Source: Theocolax elegans
Taxonomy: Eukaryota; Arthropoda; Insecta; Hymenoptera; Cerocephalidae
Reading direction: 5' to 3'
Length of the DNA stretch: 64,000 nt
Assembly (NCBI GenBank): GCA_026168455.1
Contig: CM047425.1
Coordinates: 23,266,648-23,330,647, forward strand
Below the pieces are notes generated by a model. The model was not told the DNA's origin. It saw only the letters and a list, made by a program, of their open reading frames with translations, and ran no database searches. Positions 38,840 to 51,420 of the stretch are shown in pieces; position 1 is the first letter of the stretch, and the number at the start of each line of letters is the position of its first letter. A program made the position numbers and the translations under genes.

Positions 38840-39190
38840 CATTTGCCAGGTGCAAGTGCAAATTCAAGGAAGGAGGGATGTAGGGGAAAAGGTAAAGAAA
38901 TGAAGGGACAACGCGAGGGTACGTACGAGGTGAGTACGAGTGTGTATATAGTCATGAAATCAATATTCCTCTCCCCGAGGTTCGCCAGTGCCGGTGCAGA
39001 CAACTGGCCTACTGCGCCGTGGCCTTCTTTCCCTCTCTGTACCACCAAATCCACTTGTCCCGTAGGATTCTGGTGTTTCACTTATAATTTTCAAATATCC
39101 ATGTGCACGTGTGTTTGGGCTTAACCACGCCATCCCTCGGAGAGCTTTCGATACTACATCAATCTCGTCTTTTTGGTGTACCGCTACTGC
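38840..39190. promoter_or_regulatory. GC-rich island with possible exon boundaries
   Basis: A plausible acceptor, TTTGCCAG at 38849, and a strong donor, GAG|GTGAGT at 38929/38930, enclose an 80-base purine-rich segment on the + strand. Open frames of 93 (plus) and 101 (minus) codons overlap but neither is recognisable. Non-coding exon or enhancer is possible. Confidence 0.2.
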
Positions 39191-42100
39191 TTAATTGCGG
39201 GAAATGACGATCTCTAACAAGTTTACGTGTACCATGTATAATAGGGATCAAAATTTCATTGTTATATTCAACTTTTTGTTTCTGTATGTATAACGTAAAA
39301 AGTTAAATAGTTTTTTCTATAAATATTACTAAAATAAATTGAATAAACTTGTCAGTCAATTACTTTAAACAAATTACAATTGTTATTTAGTTATAAGTTT
39401 ATATGTATATAAACACTTTTATAAATATGTATAATATATATATTGGTATTAAGCATTATTAGACGATTAACGATGATAGTATTTTGAAGACCCTTCTCCA
39501 GGCTCGAAGCTAAAATGCAAAGCACTTACCGAAGATTTATCGCGTCAATTAAACTTAATTCAACGTGGTTTAAGTCTTGTACAGAATAGTCAAATAATAT
39601 CAAGTTGTCGATATTATTCAGTCAACTGGTCCCACAAGTTCATCCGAATTTTTTATTTAATGTACTGTTCTGTCATTATTTAAATATGAAGTATTTAACC
39701 ATTATTAAACAAAATTATGTGGATCTACTCCCTTACGTAATACATAATTTAATTACATTTTTTTCTAAAGTTCGCATATTTGTTTTTTTTTGTAAATACC
39801 GATGACCGTATAAATCATGATTTTATATGTCGAAAATAATACAATTTTACCAATTAATTTATAAATTTTTATATTATGTATTATTTATATTATGTCATCA
39901 AATATATTTGTAGTTAAAAACAAAAATTAAAAAAATGTGTATCCACATACTTCTATCAATATCCATTTAATGAGATATTAAACATTGTATTTGCTTCGAT
40001 TGAATAAATCCGTATATATCTTACAATATATATTCCGGATATTAATTTAAAAATTAAAATCAATAAAGTAATACGTTTGAGTTGAACCAACAAAAAATTG
40101 TATTACTTTTATAAATATAAATGTTTGTATTATTTTGCAATGATTACATTGTAACACTATTGTACAACAGACGTAAAAGTTACGGTGAATGTGTAGAAAT
40201 AACAAATTAGATAAGTACACATCGATGCGCATTAAGTAATAGAGTGAAAGAGAAATAAAAACATGAAGAGCACTAAGGATTATGTGATAACGTAAAAATT
40301 CACTAGACATTTCGTGGATGCATCGTTATCGTGTTGTCATTCTTGGTGTCTGCTCAACGGTCTCTGACTTTTCCGGCATAATTAAAATAAAAAAGTAAAT
40401 AAGTTTTTGTTACAATTATTATTTAAATGACGCGTGAATGTACTCTTCGTGACTATCTATTCGTTGAAATAAATTTCAAATAAAAAACGACGATTACGCA
40501 ACTGAGAGTACATTTTTTCGAGCTGTACTCACCTATACGTATACTTTCTAGATATTTAATAAAACGGGTGATGGGATACATATTACATCTCAATTTAAAG
40601 AAATATTACAGTTCTCAAGGGCTGTATTGAAAAATATATAATATATTGACAATTGTTTTGTATAGCTATTATTGATGAAGCCTAGGAAAAAAGGAACACT
40701 TTAGAAAAATATATTGATATAAAAAGACTCAATAATAAAATTTCTTAATAAACAATAATACATCATAAAGTAATGTTAATTAACTATATTGTTAAAAAAA
40801 GAAAATTTAATTTGTCAAGCATTGACAGGCAATGTTACCAGAACGCTCGTGGAAAATATGCAATTTTCATGAATCTGTTTAATTAATTTCGTTTAATTCA
40901 TTACGAAAAAAGTGTTGTACATTGCTATTAATGTTTGGTCAGGAAAATTTCTTTTTATTATTGGTTGCTTCTAGTAATAAATGAATCCAGAATAATGATG
41001 AATAAAAGATATGTATAAAAAGGATGACAGTATAAAATAGTGCCAGTATAAATAAATATTGAAATATATTATACATCGATAAATTTTTAAGATCCCTCGA
41101 TATTTTCGAATCTTCATAATTAAATTAACTTATATACTTAATGGCTATATATTTTAAATTTATTTATAAATCGGGAAAGTCTTAAATTTAAAATTTACTT
41201 TACTACGACAACTGTAACCAGATATTAATTTTTAATCCAGTCGGATCCAGATTCAATAAGACAAATAAGACAACGTATTTATTAAAAGCTTTTTTTCTAT
41301 CAACTATAAATTTTTCTAGTATTAAAAATTGAAGCGATATTAATCTAGCCAAATAAATTAATATAATCATATTGAGTTTTTTAATGATCATACCTCTTGC
41401 GAGACACCAAAAGTTATTTAAAATTTATACTAATATGGTAAATTTAGTAATATTGGTTTTATTTGATTATTTAAATAGCTATATAACTTCGGTCTCCTTT
41501 TTAAAGTTCTATATATATGTCAAAATTGACAGAAATTATGCGATAATGAATATTTTAAGCCTTAGAATATCGGAACGTGACTCTAATGAAAATTCCAACA
41601 CGTTTATTTTTGGTGTATTCATTTGTTTAATAATAATTCGCAGATATATAATGCTAAATTAATAATGGTATTATTGCAGTATGAAAACGTATACCTATAT
41701 AACCAGTTATATCAAGTATATTTCAAAATTATTAAATATTATTTTGAATGTGGTATAAATAATATAATAACTGCATATTTATCTATATAAATGTATACCT
41801 GAAATTAAAATAAGTTGAAACATATATACGTATATACGTATGTATACATTGTTTTATTACGGAGGTATTATTTTAAATAATAATTATCGACAAGATAACT
41901 TAGTTGTGATTTTATTTGCTATGTAAATTGTTTTTTTCGAATATTTAAATAATTAGGAATATATGTATACTTGTACAACATACTTAGCATTTAAACATTC
42001 CTTTCAATAAAGTTATTTGAATATTTATGAACATAGATATAAATAGAAAATACTTTTTTCGTAAAATGCATTTATTAATCTACATATAAATTGTAATTTA

Positions 42101-42789
42101 AGTTCATTTTTAAAAGCGTATATTTATACATTATTTATAGATCAAATATGACGGATTGTATATTTAAATTTTAACGATTTATGATTTTTTATGTAAATAT
42201 CTATTTATTTGGGACGTTGATTAAGAATCAGATATTTTAAAATATCGATTCAAGTATGATTAATTGTCCAACAGTAGAAACAAACAATTTAATTTCAAAT
42301 AAGAATCTTTGATCGGTTAGAAAAAATGTCATTAATTAAATGTCTAAATTAATCTTACAGAAATATAAAGTAATTTAGTTTAACAAAAGTGTGACTAAAC
42401 GATAGTGCGTACACTGCAATTCACAAATATCTAAAGCCCGATTTAAAATTCTATCAGCAGACTTATAGATACGTAATTTTGTAAATTAAATTAGTTTTCA
42501 AAATGTACCTGGAAAAAGTTAAATTGCAGGCGTATTTCGCGGTAGAAAAACGAGTTGTTTCGAATTTAGTACGAAAAATCTAAAATTTACACAAGCACAC
42601 TTATAATAAAAAGTGTATCATAATCGTTGAACGTTATAATACTAATATGACACGTAAAACGATATAAAAAAATAGTATAAAATAATAGTTAGTAGGAAAA
42701 AAAATGTATAGACGAACGTCGTTTTAAAAGAAAAAAATCGATGTATTTAATAGTATAGAAGTAGGTATAGATATTGTTAATAAAAGTGT
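39191..42789. other. AT-rich gene-free spacer
   Basis: Extremely AT-rich 3.6 kb. Nothing recognised beyond simple repeats. Confidence 0.5.
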
Positions 42790-43050
42790 TTTAAACCGAT
42801 TGAAATACCGCGTGGACGAAGTGATGTTCGTTTTATCGATCCCTGTTATATACGCGGGACGGTCTGGCCGTCGCATTCTTTCCGCTTCGTACCGGCTCAT
42901 CGAGATGGTGCTGGATGCTCGTGGTGTCGAGTTTGGCTCGCGTTGGACACGTAATGCCATCTCGATTCCACTGGATTTTCTCTCTGGTCGAGCCGAGCCG
43001 AGTCGAGTTTTACGAGGGCCGTTAAAATAGTTGCGCGTTATACCATACGT
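42790..43050. promoter_or_regulatory. GC/CpG-rich island
   Basis: Compact GC-rich patch with GAGCCGAGCCGAGTCGAG repetition near 42991-43008. Frames on both strands (42800-43030 plus, 42724-42960 minus) are unrecognised. Confidence 0.25.
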
Positions 43051-43429
43051 TACTATATCCCCCGAGTTCGGTTTCTACACTGTTACTAACAAATAGGTAC
43101 ATATGCATCGTATTCCTTTCGAGTCGCGGATACCTAGAATAACGCTCCTGCCATTTCATTTTTTTAACGTAAGATGATACTCGAGACACTATATCATATC
43201 AGTTGTATATGTATTCCTCCATTATCGTTCTCTTCAAATATGCCATTCTTTCAATGTTATACATTTTTAAATACACACTTGTATAAGTACTTTCGACCAT
43301 AAATAAATAACGTACCGCGAGACGTTTTGAATATACCGATAAATAAACGGTTAGAATAAATATATATATGTGTGTGTATTAATATATGTATATCGAGAGG
43401 CGAGACAGTTTTTTAAATTTTAGGCACCA

Positions 43430-44380
43430 TATAAGAATGAGAAAGTCTAAGGCACACGAGGGACCAAATCATTTAGTCGTTGATGTGTAACAATTACTCT
43501 CGACTGCTCGGACACGCAATCCTCGCAAGAGTATCGAAAACGATCCTCCCCCTCGGTAGAGATAATATAAGTATATCGAGGGTAAGCGTCAATCGGATTA
43601 TTTTTGTAATCTCGATTCCGATCGATCTGTCGTCTAAGCTGGGGAGTTGCATCGGAACCACGTGTCTCTGGGTATATATAAGTGTCATCGTGTGGGTGTC
43701 ACTGCTACATTTTTTTCTTTTGATAATGTAATTATCGTCATGAAGGAGGTACGCGCGATATCGGACGCGTGTACACCCGAGACACATCAACGAGAAAGAG
43801 ATAGAGATAGAGAGGGAGAGAGCGCGAGAGTCTGGCATTGTTCGGTGTCGTATCCGCATACATACACGCGTATTCACACACGTACTCCGAACTCCTCCTA
43901 AAATCCTTTCCACAATGGCAATCGGGGTCGCGAATTCCCACCGATACAGGAGAAACATCAGCAGCGATTTTCACGGCGCGATCACTTTTTTTGTTTAACT
44001 AGTCTTTTGACAATCTCGTAGAAATCGATATCGATCGAAAGTCAAGATTTTCTAACGTCGAAAGACGAGAGATGTCAAGGGTACGATCATCGAGTTTACC
44101 GTTGTGAAGAGGACCTTATACGTGTATATATACAGTTATACACCGCGCGCAGCCCGCGAAAGAAAGAGAGAGAGAGAGAGAGTGAGAGAGAGAAAGAGAG
44201 ACAGAGGGAGAGGGAGAGAGATAGAGAGTGAGAGAGTATTGACCGTCTCGAGCAGCTCTCGGGTACAGTGGAAATTTCCACTGCCCTACCCCTCTATATA
44301 CCACACCACACACACAGTTTGCAGCTCTTCGCGCCGCCGCGCGCATATAGCCAATTTAAATGCGCCTGCTGCCTAAGTTT
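43430..44380. promoter_or_regulatory. Large GC/CpG-rich island with GA repeats and an 18-bp palindrome
   Basis: The longest intergenic GC-rich island in the window. It contains a purine repeat at about 43790-43830, a GA repeat at 44158-44238, and the perfect 18-bp palindrome CAGTGGAAATTTCCACTG at 44266-44283. Overlapping frames up to 154 codons on the minus strand arise from the GC-rich composition and show no domain. A promoter or enhancer of an unseen transcript is likely. Confidence 0.35.
44158..44238. repeat. (GA)n microsatellite
   Basis: About 80 bases of imperfect GA dinucleotide repeat on the + strand. Confidence 0.9.
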
Positions 44381-44402
44381 CTCTCGCGTTTTCTTACGAT
44401 TC

Positions 44403-44403
44403 G

Positions 44404-44437
<34 letters not shown>
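44403..44437. repeat. (TA)n microsatellite
   Basis: About 35 bases of almost pure TA alternation. Confidence 0.9.
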
Positions 44438-45179
44438 CGGATCACGTCTAGGACCAATTTCTTTTTCCTTTTTTTACGATCCTTACACGTCCTACCGGAA
44501 TTCTCCTTGTTACCACCGAGTTGATTTAACGTTTATATATACGACTTTATGGCCCTATAGATATATACCCCTGTTTATATATATACACACCTCTGTGTAG
44601 GGGAGTTTATTATCGTACACCATCAACTACCTCCAATCGTTTAGATCGAGAGATAATAATCGCGTTTTAACGCGATAATGCTAGATTTTTCTATTTCCTC
44701 GTGATATTATTGAGCTTTGATGCGCGCCCTCGAGTATGTCGAATATTCTTTTTTTTCGTCGACCTGGCCGACGATTGCACAATTTACACGTACGATCATG
44801 CTGCTTGTAAAAGCTTACGTCAACATCGTTTTCGTCTGTACGGCAACTTTCTTTCATCGAGCGCGTATTGGAATTTGCAGTGAAATTATTAATTAACCAT
44901 GTAAATTATTTAGAAAACGCGCGATCCCCGGTTTTATGGAATCGAATATACAATATACATCCTCTGTATACTTGTGTGTGCGTATATATAGATGTATATC
45001 TATAAAATAACGAGAGTCGTAACAATTTAACGTTCTATTTCGTGTTTATAATTTTGCACTCAAGAATTTATGAAAAAAGCCTTGAATATTTATGTTTTAT
45101 TTTAACGACCTTGAAAAATATCTCGAATGACTCGGTCATTTTTTGTTTATATTGAAATTGGATATATATATATATGAAC

Positions 45180-45680
45180 GTGTAGAAGTTGCATTCACTG
45201 CAACAACTAGAATTCACGCGGCTCTTTTTGTTCTTGTTTAAATGTCGTTTAGAGCGACACAGAGGCGCCGAGCGGAGAATTCTATAAGAAAAAGTGCCAA
45301 GTACAAGTAGAGAGAGAAAAAGTGGATACAACGATGCGCGCGCGAGAGATTTCTAAACGCCGGGCGTACCGTTAAAAACGATATAAGATTGAGGCAGACG
45401 TTTCGTCACGAGTTCGGCGCCTCTAACGACGAAATAAACGGTGCCAAACGCGCCGGCACTTTTCCGAGTAGGCGGAAACCTGGTATGGTCTCTGCCCGAG
45501 TCTCCGAGAGTTGTCGCCGCCGCCGCACGAGAAATGCCATTTGTACAGAATTCTATATGGTCGAGCGAGGCTATTTTTAGCTCGCAACGCACCGAGACCG
45601 CGCGCCCACCGGCCTTAAAACTTTATGTAACTCGCGATCGGCGTCACCACCGTCTTCCGATAAAAACCAAATAGCTATGC
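45180..45680. promoter_or_regulatory. GC/CpG-rich island with MEF2 consensus
   Basis: GC-rich, CpG-dense sequence including CTATTTTTAG at 45571-45580, which matches the MEF2 consensus YTAWWWWTAR exactly. Short frames on both strands (45353-45592, 45441-45674) are unrecognised. Candidate enhancer. Confidence 0.3.
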
Positions 45681-48600
45681 ATTTATATACACACGCGACT
45701 TCGTCTTCACTAATGATTCACGCTTTAACCACGCTAAGAGTTAATTTATTTGTTTATAATTAGCATAATCGTCATTTTAGTCACGTTTAGCTGCACACAC
45801 GCATACACACACACACATATATATACATCTGCCAAGTCGCCGAGTTTTTGTGCCATATTCGTTATATAGCGACTTTACGATCTTGCCAATAGAAATATTA
45901 CATTATGAATATAATGTCATTGCATTACGATGCATCTATTAATAATTGTCTACTTTTATTATGTGTTTCAGTTACCGACAGTCGTTATATTATCATCTGT
46001 TGGTAAGATCGATTACTTTTACCGACGGTTAGAAAAACAGCTATATGATTTTACCGGATTATCCTTCGATTTCTTCTGTATCTATTGTTGGTAAGAAAAT
46101 TAAAATGTAGTATAGGTGCTCTCGAGGTGACGAGTCATGTCGCTGGAATACTGGAGTATCAATCGTTTTACAATACAACGTAAGAAAATCGAAGTTTCAA
46201 TATTATATTTATTTTAAAAATTAATTCAGGTCGATAATTATAGTTTAGCCAATCGCTATTGACAATTAGGGAAGGAAATTGAAAAATTTATGTAAATTAC
46301 AATCTTAAGCAAGTTTGTAATTAATAATGATATTGAACGTTAAGTAAATTTGCAATTCAAAATTTACTTATGTATTTGAAAAATACTTTATTTTGGTGAA
46401 TTTAATAAAGTATGTGAAATACTGCAATAAAAATGTATTAATATATTGGGTTTCTATTGATTTAAATTCACTTCTACTAATTATATTGAATTAACTTTGA
46501 GCCGATCTAATATCGTAATAATATTTGCACACTATTATTCACTATACTATCTGCGGAACGTTATTTAAAAACTGAATCATTATGTTCTATCTAATTAACA
46601 CTGAATTATAATAATCATTCATCATTTACAATAGAAAGTATTCTTAATATAACGTTAATATAAACATAATGCAATATATACTTATTTCATTTATACAGTA
46701 ACGTATTAATTTTTATTGAAAGGTATATTTTGTAAATCGTTGCTAATCAAAAATTACCAAGTACCTATGTTTCTGATGACGCGGATGGAGCATTAACTTA
46801 ATGACCATTATTAAATCACGTCATGTTTTATCCGTTAAACAATATCAAATTACGAGGGCATAATCTAATTTCAAATATCTTAATATTTTAGGGATCGTAA
46901 TAAGTAATTTTAGTTTTAATTACGTAAAATTATTAGCATTTATGTTTCATTTAAGGGGATTTAATGCAGGCACTAACGTTTTCTACTTTACACCTATACG
47001 ATTATGCAGTATATTTTTTTACAAGTTTTCACTTTTCTAATGTTTTGAACTAATTAAAAATTGCTGGAAATCCGGAAAAAAAATGGAGAAAACGAGAAAC
47101 CTCAGCCAGACCACCGGCGATGTTTCTTTTTCTCATTTATTTTTCGCTCATCCTCTAAACTTTACAACACTAATTTTCAAAGATTAAAAAACAATAAAAA
47201 TTCTAAAAGAAGCATTTAACAAAGTTAGACGAATTTTAAAATATTAAAAATTATAGTTTTATTTATTAGACAGTGTCTATTATATTTAAATGTATTAATT
47301 AATTTTGGAAATGTCTAACTTGCTAAAAATCACTATCGTTCTAAAATTATAATTTTTTTTTATTCCTGATTGAGCGAATAATAGTAAATCACGCCATTTT
47401 TTTTAATTAATACAAGTTTTAATTTATATTAATATTAAGTAGGTAAATCAAAATTTATTATTTATTTATTTATACATTAATGCTTATGAAATAAATGTAA
47501 AACTATATTTAATTTGTAATAGATAAAATAAGAAGAAAGCCGCAGCTGGTTTTATAAACGTCTATAAACTAATGAAAAATATCACCTTTCGGCTTGTTCA
47601 GGTTTAATACCTCAATCATCTCATTAACTCGTTCAAGTATAGATCTTGGCTTTTATTACGATTCTTTTTATTCCAATACCATTTTATCCCTCTATTCTCA
47701 TTATTCATTTTAATTTGTACATCAGAGACCAGTCAACTAAACGGACTGGTGTATATATTTGCAAAAAGATACGTTAAGCCTGAAAAAAAAGCAACTAAGA
47801 TAATTATATTCGATTTTTCTTAATTATTTTTCGTCAATATCTATTTCGTTCGGACATTTAATTATTGCGATATGTACGGTTGATTTTCGATTTAATAGGT
47901 ACAGAATAAATAGATTCGATATGATTTGCTTGTACGATAATATAGTCAACATTAATTATCGGATACGATCGTATAGAAATTCTCAAACTGATTTTCGAAA
48001 TGCATAGTAACGAACGAAAGAAAATGAAAAAAGCTCGTCACGGAAATAACGTCATCTTGTTAGACTATGAATGAAAGTTCTCGTAAATCAATCGTTGTAA
48101 TGTTTTATTATAACGGGAAAAAAAGAATTCGCAACGAGTAAAGCATTAAGAAAAAGGAAAATAATTGGTTTTTTTTTATAGTGCCTGATATTCAGTAAAC
48201 AAACCATACATGAATCTTTTTTAAAGCCTTTCGCTGACATATAAAGTTAACTACATAATAAAGTTTTAAAGTATATAGCATTTTTTCAGAAGAAAAAGTT
48301 AAAGTAAACGTTCATTTCCTGTTATTTATAGTTGATTCGGTAGCAAGACATCCCTATGTAGCGCAAAACATAAAGCAATTTAAGAGTTCTTATAGGTATT
48401 CATACTGTTTTCATAAAGGGTAAACAAGTTTCCGCAAGAAAAGATACTGTGCACGTAGGACATTTCAGTGGAGTAAAAAAAAACAGTGTGGAACAGTTAC
48501 ATAGACGCAAAAAAATTTTTTAAAGAAATTCAAGGCGCTGTGTGAATTATATTTTTTGGTCCATACCATCCAAGCCCGTCCAGTTTTATGACTGTCAGAC

Positions 48601-50980
48601 ACGCGCGTATACAGATGTTATCTTTTTAGATGCTCCTTATAATTTGAGTGTAATAAAACGAGTAATTCAGATATACCGTGAAACTCGCGCGAAAATGCTT
48701 CAATTTGCAAACTGGAAAAGTGTAATTCAAATTATTTTGTAATTTAAAAAAAGAAGAAGAGGAAGAGGAAGATGAAGAAGAAGGAGGAGAAGGGGAAAAA
48801 AAGAATTCTGTTACACAATTTCACTTGGTAATGAGTCGTATTTGAAACATCTCTTTGTATTTCGGTATATTGGATTATAAAACTTTGACGAGAAAAGGAT
48901 GCTTACTGGTATAAGAAACTCTCCTTAAGTAAACAGAAAGTTACCGAATATCAGTGCTAAAGTTTATGACCTTCAATGACATTAATTAACGAAAAATTCA
49001 ATTTAGTCTAAACTTTACTTTTATAAGATCTCTCTTCGAGCAATCGAACAAAGCTGAAACAAACAATTTGCAAATTAATCCATTAGCAATTCAGAACGTC
49101 CACTTATCACTACTTTTTCAGGGGTAACACGTAAATTCGGTAGAACTGAAAAAAAGGAACTTTTTTCCCCCTCGTTACAACCGAAAAAGTAACATTAGCT
49201 TTTTTTTGGGGAAAATCAACTTTTCATTAGAAAAGCTTTTTGCAAAGACTATCGTTTGCATACATTATAATTTAATCATTATTGTTCGATAAAAATATTC
49301 TATTGATAATATATGCTTTGGCGAAAGTGTAAAGGTCGAAAGGAAAAGGATTTATTTTCCTTCGTTGAAAAACAATGAACGTTTTAATAATTGACATCAA
49401 TTAAAATAAAATCCCCTTAAGAAATTAAATTGCATTTGTAGTATTTCAAATAATTCGATAAACAAGGTATCGTCTTTACTATTTCTAGGTTAATAAATTA
49501 AAGGCATATTTTCCTCTTTCGCATTTCTGCAGGTATAGCATCATCAGCCGACTTTGCCCTCGATATTTTTTCTTATAATTTCCATGCGAAAAATTGTCCT
49601 AATTAACATTTAAGAGGGCCGATGTACGAGAGAAATTGATGAATTTGTAGAAAAGAAGGGATTTTGAATATTTAATATTTAATATTTAAAATTTAATAGT
49701 TTATCAGTTGCTTTTACTTAATATTAATATTAAAACTTTTAGAGACGTCTTTCAACAATAATGTTAAAACGTGTTGACTATATCGTGCGCGACTAATTAG
49801 TCATGACTAATTTATTTAATTTTTTATCATTTTATAGTTATTATAAGGTTATAATTGGAAATTTATATATATCTATTACGAGTATTCGTATAACAATATC
49901 TCGAGCATTGACACGGTTTCGCACTGATTTATGGGCTCGCGGTTATGAGCTTTCAAATTATGAGTTTATGGGATTTGAATTTATAGATGTGGGAAATAAG
50001 AATGTTTTTCGACTCGAATAATTCATTTTCTTTATAACATTTGATTTTGTTGAGTTACTGCCGGGATATATACATATATATTTATGTATTGTTTGAAGAT
50101 GTATAATATATATTTGCGTATTTTTCGATATAAAATTAAACTCGACAAGTAAATTAAAATTGCTTGCTTTGCTGCTCTCGACTCAATTTCATTTCGATTG
50201 CTGTGTATATGATTATATATAATATATATTTTAATAAATAAAGTTAATAATATATAAATTTCGCAATTATTTTTTCCTCTTCAGTAATATAATAATAACA
50301 TTATGCAGAATTGCGATTCGAACGAATATTCATAATAATGTGTATTATTTAATATAATAATAAATATCTAAATGAATACATATAATATATATATATGTGT
50401 GTATAAATGGTAAATAATATGGATCAAATGTTTCTAAACAACTAGAGTTATACGAGCTATATATGATGTGTCATATTTCCAAATACATATATTAATTATA
50501 CTTTATACGCGTCGAAGATATTTGCAGCGTGTCATATCGTTTTAAAAATTAATAAGAGAAAAGTCAACAGCACGTATATACGTATATGTATGTAGATCAG
50601 GGTAATTAACAGAATTATCACATAATTTTATTTATAGTTATCGGAATTTAATCGATCGTGCGAGAGAGCAGACAAAACCGTTATTACCAAATAAGAAAGT
50701 ATAAAGCGATTTAACTCCTATAACGATATTTTTCAGTACATTAGAGTTGAATCGTAAAAAAAGGTATAAGTATTTTAAGGTATTTTTCAAGAAGTGTAAA
50801 TCAATACACAGCACACAGGCGCGCTGCACATCGCGCGAGCGTCATCAAGCGAAAATTTTCAAAGGTACAGTTGAAAATTTGGTGTGTGTGTGAGTGTGTA
50901 TAGATATATATGTATATATATATATATATAAATAAAGTGGGCGAGGTGGAGCGATAACTAATTTAATTCTCATAAGAGAT
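45681..50980. other. AT-rich gene-free spacer
   Basis: About 5.3 kb of AT-rich sequence with a purine (GAA/GGA) tract at about 48748-48802 and TA/GT microsatellites at 50882-50931. No supported gene. Confidence 0.5.
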
Positions 50981-51141
50981 TCTCGAGCGGGTGACCCTAA
51001 TGGTTCCGAGATTCTTTTAGGTTAAAATCCGATATCTCTCAACATTGTGCGCTTCATTAATGTTTTTCGTATTACGTTTCGAACGGAGTTGCCCGTTCCG
51101 TTCGTTGCCATTAGAGTCAATTGAAAATACATCGAACTTGG

Positions 51142-51175
51142 TTCGTTCGTTCGTTCGTTCGTTCGTTCGTTCGTT
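51142..51175. repeat. (TTCG)8 tetranucleotide repeat
   Basis: About eight and a half perfect TTCG units. Confidence 0.95.
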
Positions 51176-51343
51176 AAGCCATTCAAGCGGATCCGGCGCG
51201 AAGACGCGATCGGGTTGATAGGAATGGCTGCTACTACTGCGGGAGGTGGCTGCCTCGCTGCCTCGCTGGCTGGCTGGGACGATTTAGAGCGACCCGCAAG
51301 GAAAAGAGGATGAGAAATTGCAGTAAAAAGAGAAAGTGTTTAC

Positions 51344-51397
51344 GGGGGAAGGGGGGGAGGGCGTGAGGAGGTGGGTGGAGGTGAGGGGGAGGGGTGG
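51344..51397 (+). other. G-quadruplex-forming tract
   Basis: Six runs of three or more G occur on the + strand (51344-51348, 51351-51357, 51359-51361, 51373-51375, 51385-51389, 51391-51394), most with short loops. This is exceptional for such AT-rich surroundings. Confidence 0.7.
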
Positions 51398-51420
51398 CTT
51401 AAACAGTGAAAATTATGTAC

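Larger units (their letters stand above)
50985..51420. promoter_or_regulatory. GC-rich island with (TTCG)n and G-quadruplex tract
   Basis: The island holds a hairpin (CGAACGGA...TCCGTTCG near 51078-51101), a TTCG tetranucleotide repeat at 51142-51175 and a G-rich tract at 51344-51397. A 29-codon frame starting at ATG 51224 and ending at TGA 51311-51313 lies between them. It is Ala/Gly-rich at the start and basic at the end, with no recognised identity. Possible promoter or non-coding exon. Confidence 0.3.

Noticed and set aside
43494..43958. 154-codon minus-strand frame
   Set aside because: Lies across GA repeats and CpG-rich DNA; composition reflects translated repeats such as SLSLSISISF.
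44096..44376. Ser/Leu and Arg/Glu-rich frames on both strands
   Set aside because: They are translations of the (GA)n microsatellite.
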